Part shown: positions 1 through 7,640 of the stretch, piece by piece
Layout of the letters: each line of letters starts with the position of its first letter
How positions within the stretch are numbered: the first letter of the stretch is position 1
Assembly: GCF_005937985.2 (NCBI RefSeq)
Contig: NZ_CP042172.1
Coordinates: 1,116,001 to 1,180,000, forward strand
Origin: Arthrobacter sp. KBS0702
GTDB taxonomy: Bacteria; Actinomycetota; Actinomycetes; Actinomycetales; Micrococcaceae
Direction of reading: 5' to 3'
DNA: 64,000 bases
The notes under the pieces: generated by a model
What the model saw: the letters and a program-made list of their open reading frames with translations, nothing else
Database searches by the model: none
Told to the model about the DNA's origin: nothing
Translations under genes and position numbers: made by a program

Positions 1-2
1 CC

Positions 3-1277
3 GTCGCCTTCGACCTGTCCCAGCGCCGTGATCAGTCCCTTGCCGGTCTCCCGGTCGACGAGTTGGGCGTCGGGGTTGCGGCGCAGATCGCACTGGCCCG
101 GCGGGAATCACCGGCCAAGGGCGGCCGGCTTTTAGGCTTGGCGAAGGCCTTGGTGACGGAGATGCCCCACACCCTCGCCGCGCTCGAGACCGGGCAGCTC
201 AACGAATGGCGCGCCACGCTGCTGGTGCGGGAAACGGCATGCCTGTCCGCGGAGGACCGGGCTGCCGTCGACGAGGAACTCGCGGCCGATACCGGGACGT
301 TCGACGGCGCCGGAGACCGCCGCATCATCTCCGCCGCCCGGGCCGCAGCGTACCGCCGGGACCCGCGATCGGTCACCCAGCGCGCGGCTCATGCCGCGAC
401 CGAATGCCACGTCAGTCTCCGCCCGGCGCCGGACACCATGTGCTACCTCACCGCACTGCTGCCGGTCGCGGCCGGTGTCGCCGTGCAGGCGGCCCTGACC
501 CGGCATGCCGATTCGGTCCGCAGCTCCGGTGATCCCCGCTCCCGTGGCCAGCTAATGGCCGACGCCCTGGTCGAACGCACCACCGGGAAGGCTGGCGGGA
601 TCAGCGGCGTCGAGATCCAGCTGGTCATGACCGACCGCAGCTTATTGCAGGGCGACAGCGAACCCGCTCGGCTCCCGGGCTATGGCGTCGTCCCGGCAGG
701 CTGGGCGCGGCAGCTGTTGGTCGGGGCCGGAGACACGACCGGCGCCGGCCAAGGAACGGATGCGGGCAGCGACACTGACGCAAGCCCCGCGTTCAGGATC
801 TGGCTCCGCCGGCTCTTCACCGACCCCGCCACCGGGGAACTCCTCTCGACGGACTCCCGCGCCCGGCTCTTCCCGGCCGGGCTGCGCCGGTTCATACAAG
901 TCCGCGACGAAACCTGCCGCACGCCGTACTGCGACGCCCCGATCCGGCACCTGGACCACATCATCCCCTGGCGCAGCGGAGGGGCGACTACCTCCGGCAA
1001 CGGCGCCGGGCTCTGCGAAGCGTGCAACCACACGAAAGAAACACCGGGCTGGAGCGTTAGGCCCCGACCCGGCCCCCGGCACACAATCGAAACCACAACC
1101 CCTGTCGGTTACAGGTACCGTTCGATGGCACCGCCGCTGCCGGGCACCTGTCCCACTGGCGCGCCGTTGCCCAACGCAGCCGGACCGGCCACGGACGCAG
1201 GCCATCACCGCCGCGAACTACGGCATCACGCCAAGACCGTTAAACGCACCCGTTACTTCCGGGCGCTCGCGGCCTAA
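3..1277 (+). CDS. DUF222 / HNH endonuclease domain protein (5'-truncated)
   Basis: The reading frame is open from the first bases of the window, so the true start lies upstream; 424 residues are visible. The C-terminal third has an HNH nuclease core: CRTPYC near position 920, then HLDHIIPWRSGG, an Asn (NGAG) and a second Cys pair (LCEACNHTK). The N-terminal part resembles the DUF222 (13E12-type) region that precedes HNH in a multicopy actinobacterial family. Members are presumed DNA-nicking or -cutting enzymes, but their cellular role is not settled. The residues after the HNH core are low-complexity, Pro/Arg-rich and probably not structured. The next gene is convergent, 27 bp away. The family call is firm; the function is inferred. 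Confidence 0.85.
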   Translation, partial: VAFDLSQRRDQSLAGLPVDELGVGVAAQIALARRESPAKGGRLLGLAKALVTEMPHTLAALETGQLNEWRATLLVRETACLSAEDRAAVDEELAADTGTFDGAGDRRIISAARAAAYRRDPRSVTQRAAHAATECHVSLRPAPDTMCYLTALLPVAAGVAVQAALTRHADSVRSSGDPRSRGQLMADALVERTTGKAGGISGVEIQLVMTDRSLLQGDSEPARLPGYGVVPAGWARQLLVGAGDTTGAGQGTDAGSDTDASPAFRIWLRRLFTDPATGELLSTDSRARLFPAGLRRFIQVRDETCRTPYCDAPIRHLDHIIPWRSGGATTSGNGAGLCEACNHTKETPGWSVRPRPGPRHTIETTTPVGYRYRSMAPPLPGTCPTGAPLPNAAGPATDAGHHRRELRHHAKTVKRTRYFRALAA

Positions 1278-1304
1278 GTGGCGGCGTCCGTGGGACGGGT
1301 GACG

Positions 1305-3860
1305 TCAGCGGGCGCCCACCTGCTCCGGCTCACCTTCGGGCTCGGCAGCTGAGTCGGCTGCAGCGTCCGCCGCCGGCTTGCGGAGCTTGGCGCCCTCGAC
1401 GTCGACGTCAGGCAGGATGCGGTCCAGCCAGCGCGGCAGCCACCAGGCCTTGCTGCCCAGCAGGTACATCACGGCCGGGACGATCGTCATCCGGACCACG
1501 AACGCGTCGACCAGCACACCGAAGGCCATTGCGAAGCCCAGCGGCCGCACCATGTTCAGGTGCGAGAAGATGAAGCCGGAGAACACGCTGACCATGATGA
1601 TCGCGGCGGCGGCGACTACGGCGGCCGCATGGCTGAAGCCGGAGCGGACCGCGTGCTTGGCGGTTTCGCCGTGCATGTAGGACTCGCGCATGCCGGAGGC
1701 GATGAACACCTGGTAGTCCATGGCCAGGCCGAACAGCACGCCGATCAGGATGATCGGCAGGAAGCTCAGCACCGCGCCCGGGTTCTCGACGCCGAACACG
1801 CTACCCAGCCAGCCCCACTGGTACACCGCGACGACGCCGCCGAAGGCTGCGGCGAGCGAGAGCAGGAAGCCGCCGGTGGCCAGCAGCGGGACCACGATGG
1901 AGCGGAACACCAGTAGCAGCAGGATCAGCGAGAGCCCGACGACAATCGCCAGGTACGGCGGCAGCGCGTCGCCGAGCTTGGTGGACACGTCCACGTTCCC
2001 GGCGGTCTGTCCGGTGAGCCCGATGCCGACCCCGGTGGAGTCCTTGATCTGGGCCTTCTCGGCGCGCAGCTCGGCCACCACCTTGACTGTGCTGGCGCTG
2101 GCCGGGCCCTCCTTCGGGAGGACCTGGAAGACGGCGGTGCGGCGGTCCTCGCTGAGGGCCAGCGGCACGGCGGCGGCAACGTTGTTCGTGCTGCGCAGGA
2201 TGTCCGCCACATCGAACTGCTTGGCCTTGGCGTCGGCCTCGCTCAACCCCGCAGGCAGGTCGCCGACGACGATGATCGGCCCGGTCATGCCCTCACCGAA
2301 GCTGCGCTTGGTGACGTCGTAGGCCTGGAAGGCCTGCGAGGCCACGGGCTCGGAGCTGGCGTCGGGCAGGGCGAGCCGGAGCTGGCTGGCGGGCAGCGCC
2401 ACCACGCCCAGCAGCGCCACACCGGCCAGCAGGGCCAGCCAGGGATGTCGGGTGACGACGCCGCCCCAGCCGTGGCTGCTGCGGTACTCGTCCTTGGCCA
2501 GGTCCGCGGTGGCATGGTCCGGCGCGGCGTTGCGCCGCTCCGCCTTGGCCCATGCCCGCCTGGACACGAGCCTGCGGCCCACCAGCGACAGGATCGCGGG
2601 CGTCAGCGTCAGGGCGACGACGACGGCGACAGCCACCGTGGCGGCGGCCGAGAGGCCCATCACCGCCAGGAAGGGTAGGCCCGGCACCACGAGGGCGGCG
2701 AGGGCGATGATCACGGTGAGGCCGGCGAAGAGCACGGCATTGCCGGAGGTGCCGGTGGCCAGTGCCACCGACTCCTCGGGGTCCATCCCGGCGAGCAGCT
2801 GGCCGCGGTGCCGGTTGACGATGAACAGGGAGTAGTCGATCCCGACGGCGAGGCCGAGCATCAGGGCGAGCATCGGGGAGATGGAGCTCATGTCCACGGC
2901 ACCGCTGAGTGCGATGGTTCCGCCGACGCCGACAGCCACTCCGACGATTGCCATCAGCAGGGGAAGCCCGGCGGCAATCAGCGTGCCGAGCATCACCACC
3001 AGGACCAGAGCCGCGACGGCGATGCCGATGATCTCTGCGGTGCCGAAGATCTCCGAGATGTCCTCGCTGATCTCCTTGCTGGGCAGCGCGGTCACGTTGG
3101 CGTCGGACACCTCTTTGACGATGTCCTGGACTTCCTGCCGCACCTCGGGCTTCAGGCCGTTGATCGAGGTCTTGAACTGGACCTGGGCAATGGCAGCCCT
3201 GCCGTCCTCGGAGACGAAGCGCAGGCCGCGGGAAGCCTCCAGCTGGCGCTTTCCGAGGGCCAGCTTGGCGTCGCCGGCTTCAAGGTCCTTGGTCCCCGCG
3301 TCGAGCTTGGCCTGGCCTGCCGCGAGGGCTGCCTTCTGCTGGCCGAGCTGGGCGTCGATGGCAGCCGGCGGCAGACCGGCGGCCGTCATCTGCTGTTCGG
3401 CAGCTGCCAGCTGGCCCTTTCCGGCGGCGAGCTCAGCGGCGGCCTTGTCCAGCTGGGCCTTGCCGGCCGCCGCCTGCTGCTCGCCGGCGGCGAGGTCCGT
3501 GGCGGCTTTGTCCAGCTGCGCCTGGGTTGCGAACGGGTCAACGGTCCCCTGCACGTCGGGTATGGTCTTCAGCTTCGCCAGGGCGGCGGACACGGCCTCC
3601 TGGCCGGCCTGGCTGAACCGCGCGTCGTTGGCCTCGAAGACGATGCTCGCCGAGCCGCCCGAGGACGCCGGGAGCTCCTTCTTGAGCTTGTCCGCCATCT
3701 GCTGGGTTTCGGTGCCCGGGATCTGGAAGTTGTTGGACAGGGTGCCGTGGAAGGCGGCCGCGGCACCGCCGACGGCGACCATGACGGCGAGCCACAGCGA
3801 GATGACGAGCCAGCGGTGGCGGTAGGAGAATTTGCCGAGGCGGTACAGCAGAAGTGCCAT
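1305..3860 (-). CDS. MMPL-family RND transporter
   Basis: This 851-residue membrane protein has the duplicated MMPL/RND layout: a TM helix at about residues 15-38, a large extracytoplasmic loop, five clustered TM helices, a second loop and a second TM cluster. Both TM clusters carry the Asp-Tyr pair typical of MMPL proton relays (VGIDYSLF and LAMDYQVF). Roughly residues 115-210, in the first loop, form an Ala/Gln/Lys-rich coiled-coil-like stretch with repeated AAGxxQLDKAA and LAAGxxQL units. It likely exports a lipid or drug by proton antiport; the substrate is unknown. It starts 1 nt after the stop of the upstream tetR gene, so the two form an operon and TetR probably controls it. Confidence 0.93.
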   Translation of the reverse strand: MALLLYRLGKFSYRHRWLVISLWLAVMVAVGGAAAAFHGTLSNNFQIPGTETQQMADKLKKELPASSGGSASIVFEANDARFSQAGQEAVSAALAKLKTIPDVQGTVDPFATQAQLDKAATDLAAGEQQAAAGKAQLDKAAAELAAGKGQLAAAEQQMTAAGLPPAAIDAQLGQQKAALAAGQAKLDAGTKDLEAGDAKLALGKRQLEASRGLRFVSEDGRAAIAQVQFKTSINGLKPEVRQEVQDIVKEVSDANVTALPSKEISEDISEIFGTAEIIGIAVAALVLVVMLGTLIAAGLPLLMAIVGVAVGVGGTIALSGAVDMSSISPMLALMLGLAVGIDYSLFIVNRHRGQLLAGMDPEESVALATGTSGNAVLFAGLTVIIALAALVVPGLPFLAVMGLSAAATVAVAVVVALTLTPAILSLVGRRLVSRRAWAKAERRNAAPDHATADLAKDEYRSSHGWGGVVTRHPWLALLAGVALLGVVALPASQLRLALPDASSEPVASQAFQAYDVTKRSFGEGMTGPIIVVGDLPAGLSEADAKAKQFDVADILRSTNNVAAAVPLALSEDRRTAVFQVLPKEGPASASTVKVVAELRAEKAQIKDSTGVGIGLTGQTAGNVDVSTKLGDALPPYLAIVVGLSLILLLLVFRSIVVPLLATGGFLLSLAAAFGGVVAVYQWGWLGSVFGVENPGAVLSFLPIILIGVLFGLAMDYQVFIASGMRESYMHGETAKHAVRSGFSHAAAVVAAAAIIMVSVFSGFIFSHLNMVRPLGFAMAFGVLVDAFVVRMTIVPAVMYLLGSKAWWLPRWLDRILPDVDVEGAKLRKPAADAAADSAAEPEGEPEQVGAR

Positions 3861-3861
3861 G

Positions 3862-4599
3862 TCAGAACCGATCTGGGGAAGGGGCGGCGGTGGCGGCGGG
3901 AGCGGCTGCCGGAGAGGAGAATCCGGAGCCGAGCAGGCTCATGGAGTCGATCAGGAGTTGGCGCAGGGTAGAGAGCGAGGCGGGGGAGAGGGAACCCTCG
4001 CAGCGGGCGAACCAGAGATCCATGGCGGCTTTGCCGCAGGAGATCACCGAGCCGGCGAGGGCCCTGAGGTACAGTTCGTCGACCTCGACGCCGGCGCCCT
4101 GGGCGAAGCGCACCCGGGCGGCGTCAATGATTTCCGCCGTGCAGTGGTCCCAGGCTTCCAGCTCGGAGCGGTTCAGCTGCGGGTTGGACTGGCCCAGACT
4201 GTAGAGCTCGGCCAGCGGCGCCACCGTCATCGGGTCCGCGAGTTCAACCAGTGCGGCGCGGGCGGATTCCAGGATCGGCTCGTCGGCCGGACGTAGCCGG
4301 AACTGCTGTAGCGCCGTGTCCAGGAAGCCGTGGGTCACCGAGGCGATGACCGCCTCGGTGCTGCTGAAGTAGTTGAAGAAGGTCCTCCGGGAGATGCCGG
4401 CGGCGTCGGCGATGTCCTCCACGGTGAAGTTGCCCGGGCCGTTGGAGCGGAGCAGGCCGAGGGCCGCCTCCGTGATGGCATGGCGGGTGGCCGCCTTGTT
4501 GAGCTCGCGCCGCGACGGGGCGGCCGGTCCGGCAGCAGCGGACCCGGGAGCAGCGGACCCGGCAGCGACGTCGGGCTCGGAAAGGGCAGGGGTGGGCAT
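3862..4599 (-). CDS. TetR-family transcriptional regulator of the mmpL operon
   Basis: A 245-residue regulator. After a low-complexity Ala/Pro leader of about 28 residues it has a typical TetR helix-turn-helix (FTVEDIADAAGISRRTFFNYF), followed by a helical ligand-binding region with no recognisable effector motif. The ATG at 4599 sits inside a palindrome (CATGCAC-N9-GTGCATG) and 6 nt after a -10-like TAGTGT. No Shine-Dalgarno sequence precedes it, which suggests a leaderless, autoregulated transcript. The downstream mmpL gene begins 1 nt after the stop. By family precedent it represses the transporter until a ligand binds. The specific target is inferred from position. Confidence 0.92.
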   Translation of the reverse strand: MPTPALSEPDVAAGSAAPGSAAAGPAAPSRRELNKAATRHAITEAALGLLRSNGPGNFTVEDIADAAGISRRTFFNYFSSTEAVIASVTHGFLDTALQQFRLRPADEPILESARAALVELADPMTVAPLAELYSLGQSNPQLNRSELEAWDHCTAEIIDAARVRFAQGAGVEVDELYLRALAGSVISCGKAAMDLWFARCEGSLSPASLSTLRQLLIDSMSLLGSGFSSPAAAPAATAAPSPDRF

Positions 4600-4619
4600 G
4601 CACTTACACTATGTGCATG
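4597..4619. promoter_or_regulatory. Palindromic operator at the tetR start codon
   Basis: Two perfect 7-bp arms, CATGCAC and GTGCATG, are separated by 9 bp (ttacactat). The site covers the tetR start codon and its -10 region, so bound protein would block initiation. TetR repressors commonly bind such sites in their own promoters. The binding protein is inferred. Confidence 0.6.
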
Positions 4620-4635
4620 TTTGCACTCCGGGCAA
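4606..4635 (-). promoter_or_regulatory. Predicted leaderless promoter of tetR-mmpL
   Basis: On the minus strand, TTGCCC (4635-4630) is followed after 18 bp by TAGTGT (4611-4606), and the ATG lies 6 nt further on. No ribosome-binding site is present. The -10 overlaps the palindromic operator. Confidence 0.55.
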
Positions 4636-4637
4636 CT

Positions 4638-5036
4638 TTATTCGCTGACGACGGAGCCGCCGTCGGATCGCCGGGCCAACTGCAGGGACTGGCCGGTGGC
4701 GCCGGCCTCGCCCTCACCCAGGGGGATCGCGAACACGGCCGTGCCGTAGGCGCAGATTTCCGTCCAGTTATTGGCCATGCGCGCCGTGTCGAACCGCATT
4801 GCGACGATGGCGTTGGCGCCGCGCTGTGCCGCCTCTGCGACCATCCGCGCCATGACCTCCTGCCGGCTCTCGTAGAGGACCTGGGTCAATTCCCGGAGCT
4901 CGCCGCCGGCCAGCGACCGCAGCCCCGCCGCCACCTGGCCGCCGATGTCCCGCGCGCGGACGGTGAGCCCCATGACCTCGCCGAAGACGGCGTCGATCCG
5001 GTGGCCGGGGATGTCATTCGAGGTGACAATCAGCAT
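4638..5036 (-). CDS. YbjQ / UPF0145 family protein
   Basis: A 132-residue protein matching the YbjQ (UPF0145, putative heavy-metal-binding) family. It shows the conserved opening LIVTSNDIPG, the G-VMG-TVRARDIG segment, and the QRGANAIVAMRFD and EICAYGTAV motifs of the second half. YbjQ proteins form small pentameric rings of unknown function; the metal-binding label is only a family name. It lies upstream of tetR-mmpL on the same strand, but tetR has its own promoter immediately after this stop. The start codon follows a TAGGCT -10 box by 6 nt. Confidence 0.85.
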   Translation of the reverse strand: MLIVTSNDIPGHRIDAVFGEVMGLTVRARDIGGQVAAGLRSLAGGELRELTQVLYESRQEVMARMVAEAAQRGANAIVAMRFDTARMANNWTEICAYGTAVFAIPLGEGEAGATGQSLQLARRSDGGSVVSE

Positions 5037-5042
5037 GTCCTG

Positions 5043-5070
5043 AGCCTAGCCACTTTGCCGGCCGAGGCAA
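5043..5070 (-). promoter_or_regulatory. Predicted promoter of the ybjQ-like gene
   Basis: On the minus strand TTGCCT (5070-5065), a 16-bp spacer and TAGGCT (5048-5043) lie 6 nt before the ATG at 5036. The six-base leader caggac contains AGGA, but too close to the ATG to be a normal ribosome-binding site, so a leaderless transcript is likely. Confidence 0.5.
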
Positions 5071-5225
5071 CGAAAAAGTCCGGCCGGAATCTTTCACAGG
5101 AAGATGAAAGGTTGCGGACAGCTCCAGCCGAGGCCGCCGGAGCAGAATGAACTCACGTCTTGAAAAAGACAGCGCAGCAAAACAGAACCGAGCCGTCACC
5201 GCGCGGCAGATCCAGGAGACATCAG

Positions 5226-5810
5226 ATGTCACGTACCAAGAGAATCACGCTCGGCGTTTCGGCCACGGCCATCGCCCTGGGCGCCGGCCTCGGACTGGCC
5301 GGGATGGCTTCCGCCACCACGACGCCGACCCCCGCCCCCAGTGCCAGCTCCAGCGCCCCGACGGACGGCAGCACCATGCCCGGTGACGGCGTGGGCATGC
5401 GTGGCGGCCACGGCCACGGCGGCGAACGCGGCGAACGCGGCGGCTTCGGCGGTGCGAAGGCCTCCGAGCTGGCCACCAAGCTCGGCGTCGACGAGGCCAA
5501 GGTCACCGCGGCCCTGAAGGCCTTCCGCGACGCGCACAAACCGACCACCCCGCCGGCCGAAGGCACCAAGCCGGACCGCGCCGCGATGGAGGCGGAGCTG
5601 GCGAAGTCCCTCGCCGCGTCGCTCGGCATCGACGAGGCCAAGGTCACCGCGGCCCTCGAGGAGCTCCGGACCGCCGAACAGTCGGAGCACGCTGCGGCGC
5701 TGAAGACCCGGCTGGACAAGGCTGTCAGCGACGGCACCCTGACCCAGGCCGAGGCCGACGCGGTCACCAAGGCCGTGGAGAAGGGCGTCATCGGCGGAGG
5801 CGGCCACTAG
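5226..5810 (+). CDS. Secreted Gly/His-rich protein with duplicated EAKVTAAL helical repeat
   Basis: The chosen ATG at 5226 follows AGGAG (ccaggagacatcag) and gives 194 residues. An upstream ATG in the same frame lacks this signal. Residues 1-30 form a signal peptide: basic start, hydrophobic LGVSATAIALGAGLGLAGM, ASA cleavage site. A Thr/Pro/Ser linker and a Gly/His/Arg-rich stretch (GMRGGHGHGGERGERGG) follow. Next come two copies of a helical unit, LATKLGVDEAKVTAAL and LAASLGIDEAKVTAAL, and a third, more diverged helix pair ending in a His-terminated Gly tail. I do not recognise a functional family. Strong hairpins follow the stop, so it is monocistronic. The Gly/His region could bind metal, but that is speculation. 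Confidence 0.75.
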   Translation: MSRTKRITLGVSATAIALGAGLGLAGMASATTTPTPAPSASSSAPTDGSTMPGDGVGMRGGHGHGGERGERGGFGGAKASELATKLGVDEAKVTAALKAFRDAHKPTTPPAEGTKPDRAAMEAELAKSLAASLGIDEAKVTAALEELRTAEQSEHAAALKTRLDKAVSDGTLTQAEADAVTKAVEKGVIGGGGH

Positions 5811-5828
5811 CCCCGCCCGGCCAGAGGC

Positions 5829-5866
5829 AAAAAAGTAGTCCCCGGGAATTCCCGGGGACTACTTTT
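5829..5866. terminator. Bidirectional intrinsic terminator
   Basis: A perfect 16-bp stem (5831-5846 with 5851-5866) has a 4-nt AATT loop. It is flanked by an A-tract on the left and ends in a T-tract on the right, so it can end transcription of the secreted-protein gene and, on the other strand, of the DAACS gene. Confidence 0.9.
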
Positions 5867-5876
5867 GTGTTCGGTG

Positions 5877-5901
5877 CCTGGGCAAATGCCCGGGCCTTTT
5901 T
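5877..5901 (+). terminator. Second intrinsic terminator
   Basis: An 8-bp stem (CCTGGGCA with TGCCCGGG, one G-T pair) has a 2-nt gap at its apex, so the terminal pairs probably open to form the loop. A run of five T follows at 5897-5901. It sits just downstream of the stronger bidirectional hairpin and abuts the stop of the DAACS gene. Confidence 0.7.
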
Positions 5902-5903
5902 GC

Positions 5904-7352
5904 CTAGGCCTTCGCGCCGGCCAGTTCGCGCCCGTCGGCAGCCGGGGCGTTGGCGTCGGCGTCAACCGGAGCGGCGGCGGCCGGGGCGTCAACGACGTCG
6001 TCGCTGAACGGGTCGCCGTTGCGCGGGGCGTTGTAGAGCGCCTCGTCCAGGATGCCCTGGCGCTTGGCCACGATGGTGGGGACCAGAGCCTGGCCGGCCA
6101 CGTTGACCGCGGTGCGGCCCATGTCCAGGATCGGGTCGATCGCCAGCAGGAGCCCGACGCCGGCCAGGGGCAGTCCCAGCGTGGAGAGCGTCAGGGTCAG
6201 CATCACGACAGCGCCCGTGGTGCCGGCAGTCGCGGCGGAGCCCAGCACGGAGACGAGGGCGATCAGCAGGTACTGGGTGATGTCCAGCTGGATGCCGAAG
6301 AACTGCGCCACGAAGATTGCGGAGACGGCCGGGTAGATTGCGGCGCAGCCGTCCATCTTGGTGGTGGCGCCCAGCGGCACGGCGAAGGAGGCGTAGGCGC
6401 GGGGTACACCCAGGGAGCGCTCGGTCACGCGCTGGGTCAGCGGCAGGGTGCCCACCGAGGAACGGGACACGAAGGCCAGCTGCACGGCGGGCCAAACGCC
6501 GGAGAAGTACTGCTTGATGGAGAGGCCGTGGCTGCGGACCAGGATCGGGTAGACCACGAACAGCACGAGGGCCAGGCCCACGTAGATGGCAAAGGCGAAT
6601 TTGCCCAGGGAGCCGATGGTGTCCCAGCCGTAGACGGCCACGGCGTTGCCGATCAGGCCCACGGTGCCGAGCGGGGCAATCCGGATGATCCACCAGAGAA
6701 CCTTCTGGATCACGGCCAGGGCGGAGGCGTTGAGGTTCAGGAACGGCTCGGCGGCCTTGCCTACCTTCAGCGCGGCGATGCCGACGGCGATCGCGATCAC
6801 GAGGATCTGCAGGACGTTGAAGCTTACGGCGGTGGTGGCGACGCCGTCGGTGACGGTGGTGCTCGCCCCGAGGCCCAGGAAGTTCTTCGGGAACAGGCCG
6901 ATCAGGAAGGCCCACCAGTCACCGGACTTGCCGGCGTACTTGGCCTGCTGGGTGATGCCGGTGCCGGCGCCCGGCTGCAGCAGCACGCCCAGGCCGATGC
7001 CGATCAGCACGGCGATCAGCGAGGTGATCGCGAACCAGAGCAGCGTGTTCCAAGCCAGCCGGGCCGCGTTGGAGACGGCGCGCAGGTTGGAGATGGAGCT
7101 GACGACGGCGGTGAAGATGAGGGGCACGACGGCGGTCTGCAGGAGCGAGACGTAGCTCGAGCCGATGGTCTGCAGCGTGGCGCCGAGGGCGTTCGGGTTG
7201 GTCTTGGTGCTGCCCGTGTACTTTGCGAGCAGGCCGAGGCCCAGTCCGACGATCAGCGCGGCGATGATTTGGAAGCCAAAAGAGCCGGCCCATTTGGGCA
7301 GCTGGAAACCGGGCTTTCCTGCGGTTGCGGGGGTGCTTGTCTGAGTGGTCAC
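5904..7352 (-). CDS. DAACS-family dicarboxylate/amino acid:cation symporter
   Basis: A 482-residue membrane protein with the glutamate/C4-dicarboxylate symporter fold. Hydrophobic helices start near residue 25. The Ser-rich hairpin tip appears as SRSSVGTLPLT, the helix 7-8 region has GATTKMDGCAAIYP, and TAGTTGAVVMLTLTL lies near the C-terminus. A hydrophilic Asp/Ala-rich tail of about 45 residues ends the protein. It should import a dicarboxylate or acidic/neutral amino acid with Na+ or H+; the exact substrate cannot be read. The start is GTG, 6 nt after a TAGCGT -10 box and with no ribosome-binding site. It stands alone, ending at the bidirectional terminator. Confidence 0.93.
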   Translation of the reverse strand: MTTQTSTPATAGKPGFQLPKWAGSFGFQIIAALIVGLGLGLLAKYTGSTKTNPNALGATLQTIGSSYVSLLQTAVVPLIFTAVVSSISNLRAVSNAARLAWNTLLWFAITSLIAVLIGIGLGVLLQPGAGTGITQQAKYAGKSGDWWAFLIGLFPKNFLGLGASTTVTDGVATTAVSFNVLQILVIAIAVGIAALKVGKAAEPFLNLNASALAVIQKVLWWIIRIAPLGTVGLIGNAVAVYGWDTIGSLGKFAFAIYVGLALVLFVVYPILVRSHGLSIKQYFSGVWPAVQLAFVSRSSVGTLPLTQRVTERSLGVPRAYASFAVPLGATTKMDGCAAIYPAVSAIFVAQFFGIQLDITQYLLIALVSVLGSAATAGTTGAVVMLTLTLSTLGLPLAGVGLLLAIDPILDMGRTAVNVAGQALVPTIVAKRQGILDEALYNAPRNGDPFSDDVVDAPAAAAPVDADANAPAADGRELAGAKA

Positions 7353-7358
7353 TCGAAC

Positions 7359-7364
7359 ACGCTA
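7359..7364 (-). promoter_or_regulatory. -10 box of a predicted leaderless transcript (DAACS gene)
   Basis: On the minus strand TAGCGT is followed by six bases (gttcga) and the GTG start. No Shine-Dalgarno sequence is present. The sequence around it closely resembles the DUF885 gene promoter (CTAG, T, GTTCG, GTGAC). Confidence 0.5.
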
Positions 7365-7522
7365 GGACCGCCGCCCATAACACGACGAACGAACGTTGAG
7401 AAATATTACGCGGCGCCGTTTTGTCGGCGCCCACAAGATCCCCGCAAAGACGCCGAAAGACCACCCGTTTGTGAAGATATTCCAGCGCACAGTGTGGCGA
7501 TTGTCTCTCCCCGTCGGACCGT

Positions 7523-7583
7523 CGCGGGGCCTCAACTGTCCGTTCGCGCGTTGGCGCGGGGCCTCAAGTGTCCGTTCGCGCGT
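7523..7583. repeat. Two-copy tandem repeat, 32-bp period, intergenic
   Basis: A 29-bp unit beginning CGCGGGGCCTCAA and ending TGTCCGTTCGCGCGT occurs at 7523-7551 and 7555-7583. There is one mismatch (C versus G) and a 3-bp spacer. It lies in the 288-bp gap between the promoter of the DAACS gene and the 3' end of the DUF885 gene. No function is evident. Confidence 0.85.
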
Positions 7584-7592
7584 GGATCGGGT

Positions 7593-7628
7593 GGGAAGGC
7601 GGCCGTGCCGCTGCACGGCCGCCTTCCC
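7593..7628. terminator. Long GC-rich hairpin after the DUF885 gene
   Basis: A perfect 15-bp stem (7593-7607 with 7614-7628) closes a 6-nt loop. It sits 12 bp beyond the stop of the minus-strand DUF885 gene. It has no T-tract, so it is either a U-less terminator or an mRNA 3'-end stabiliser. Confidence 0.65.
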
Positions 7629-7640
7629 GGGCAGCGAGAT

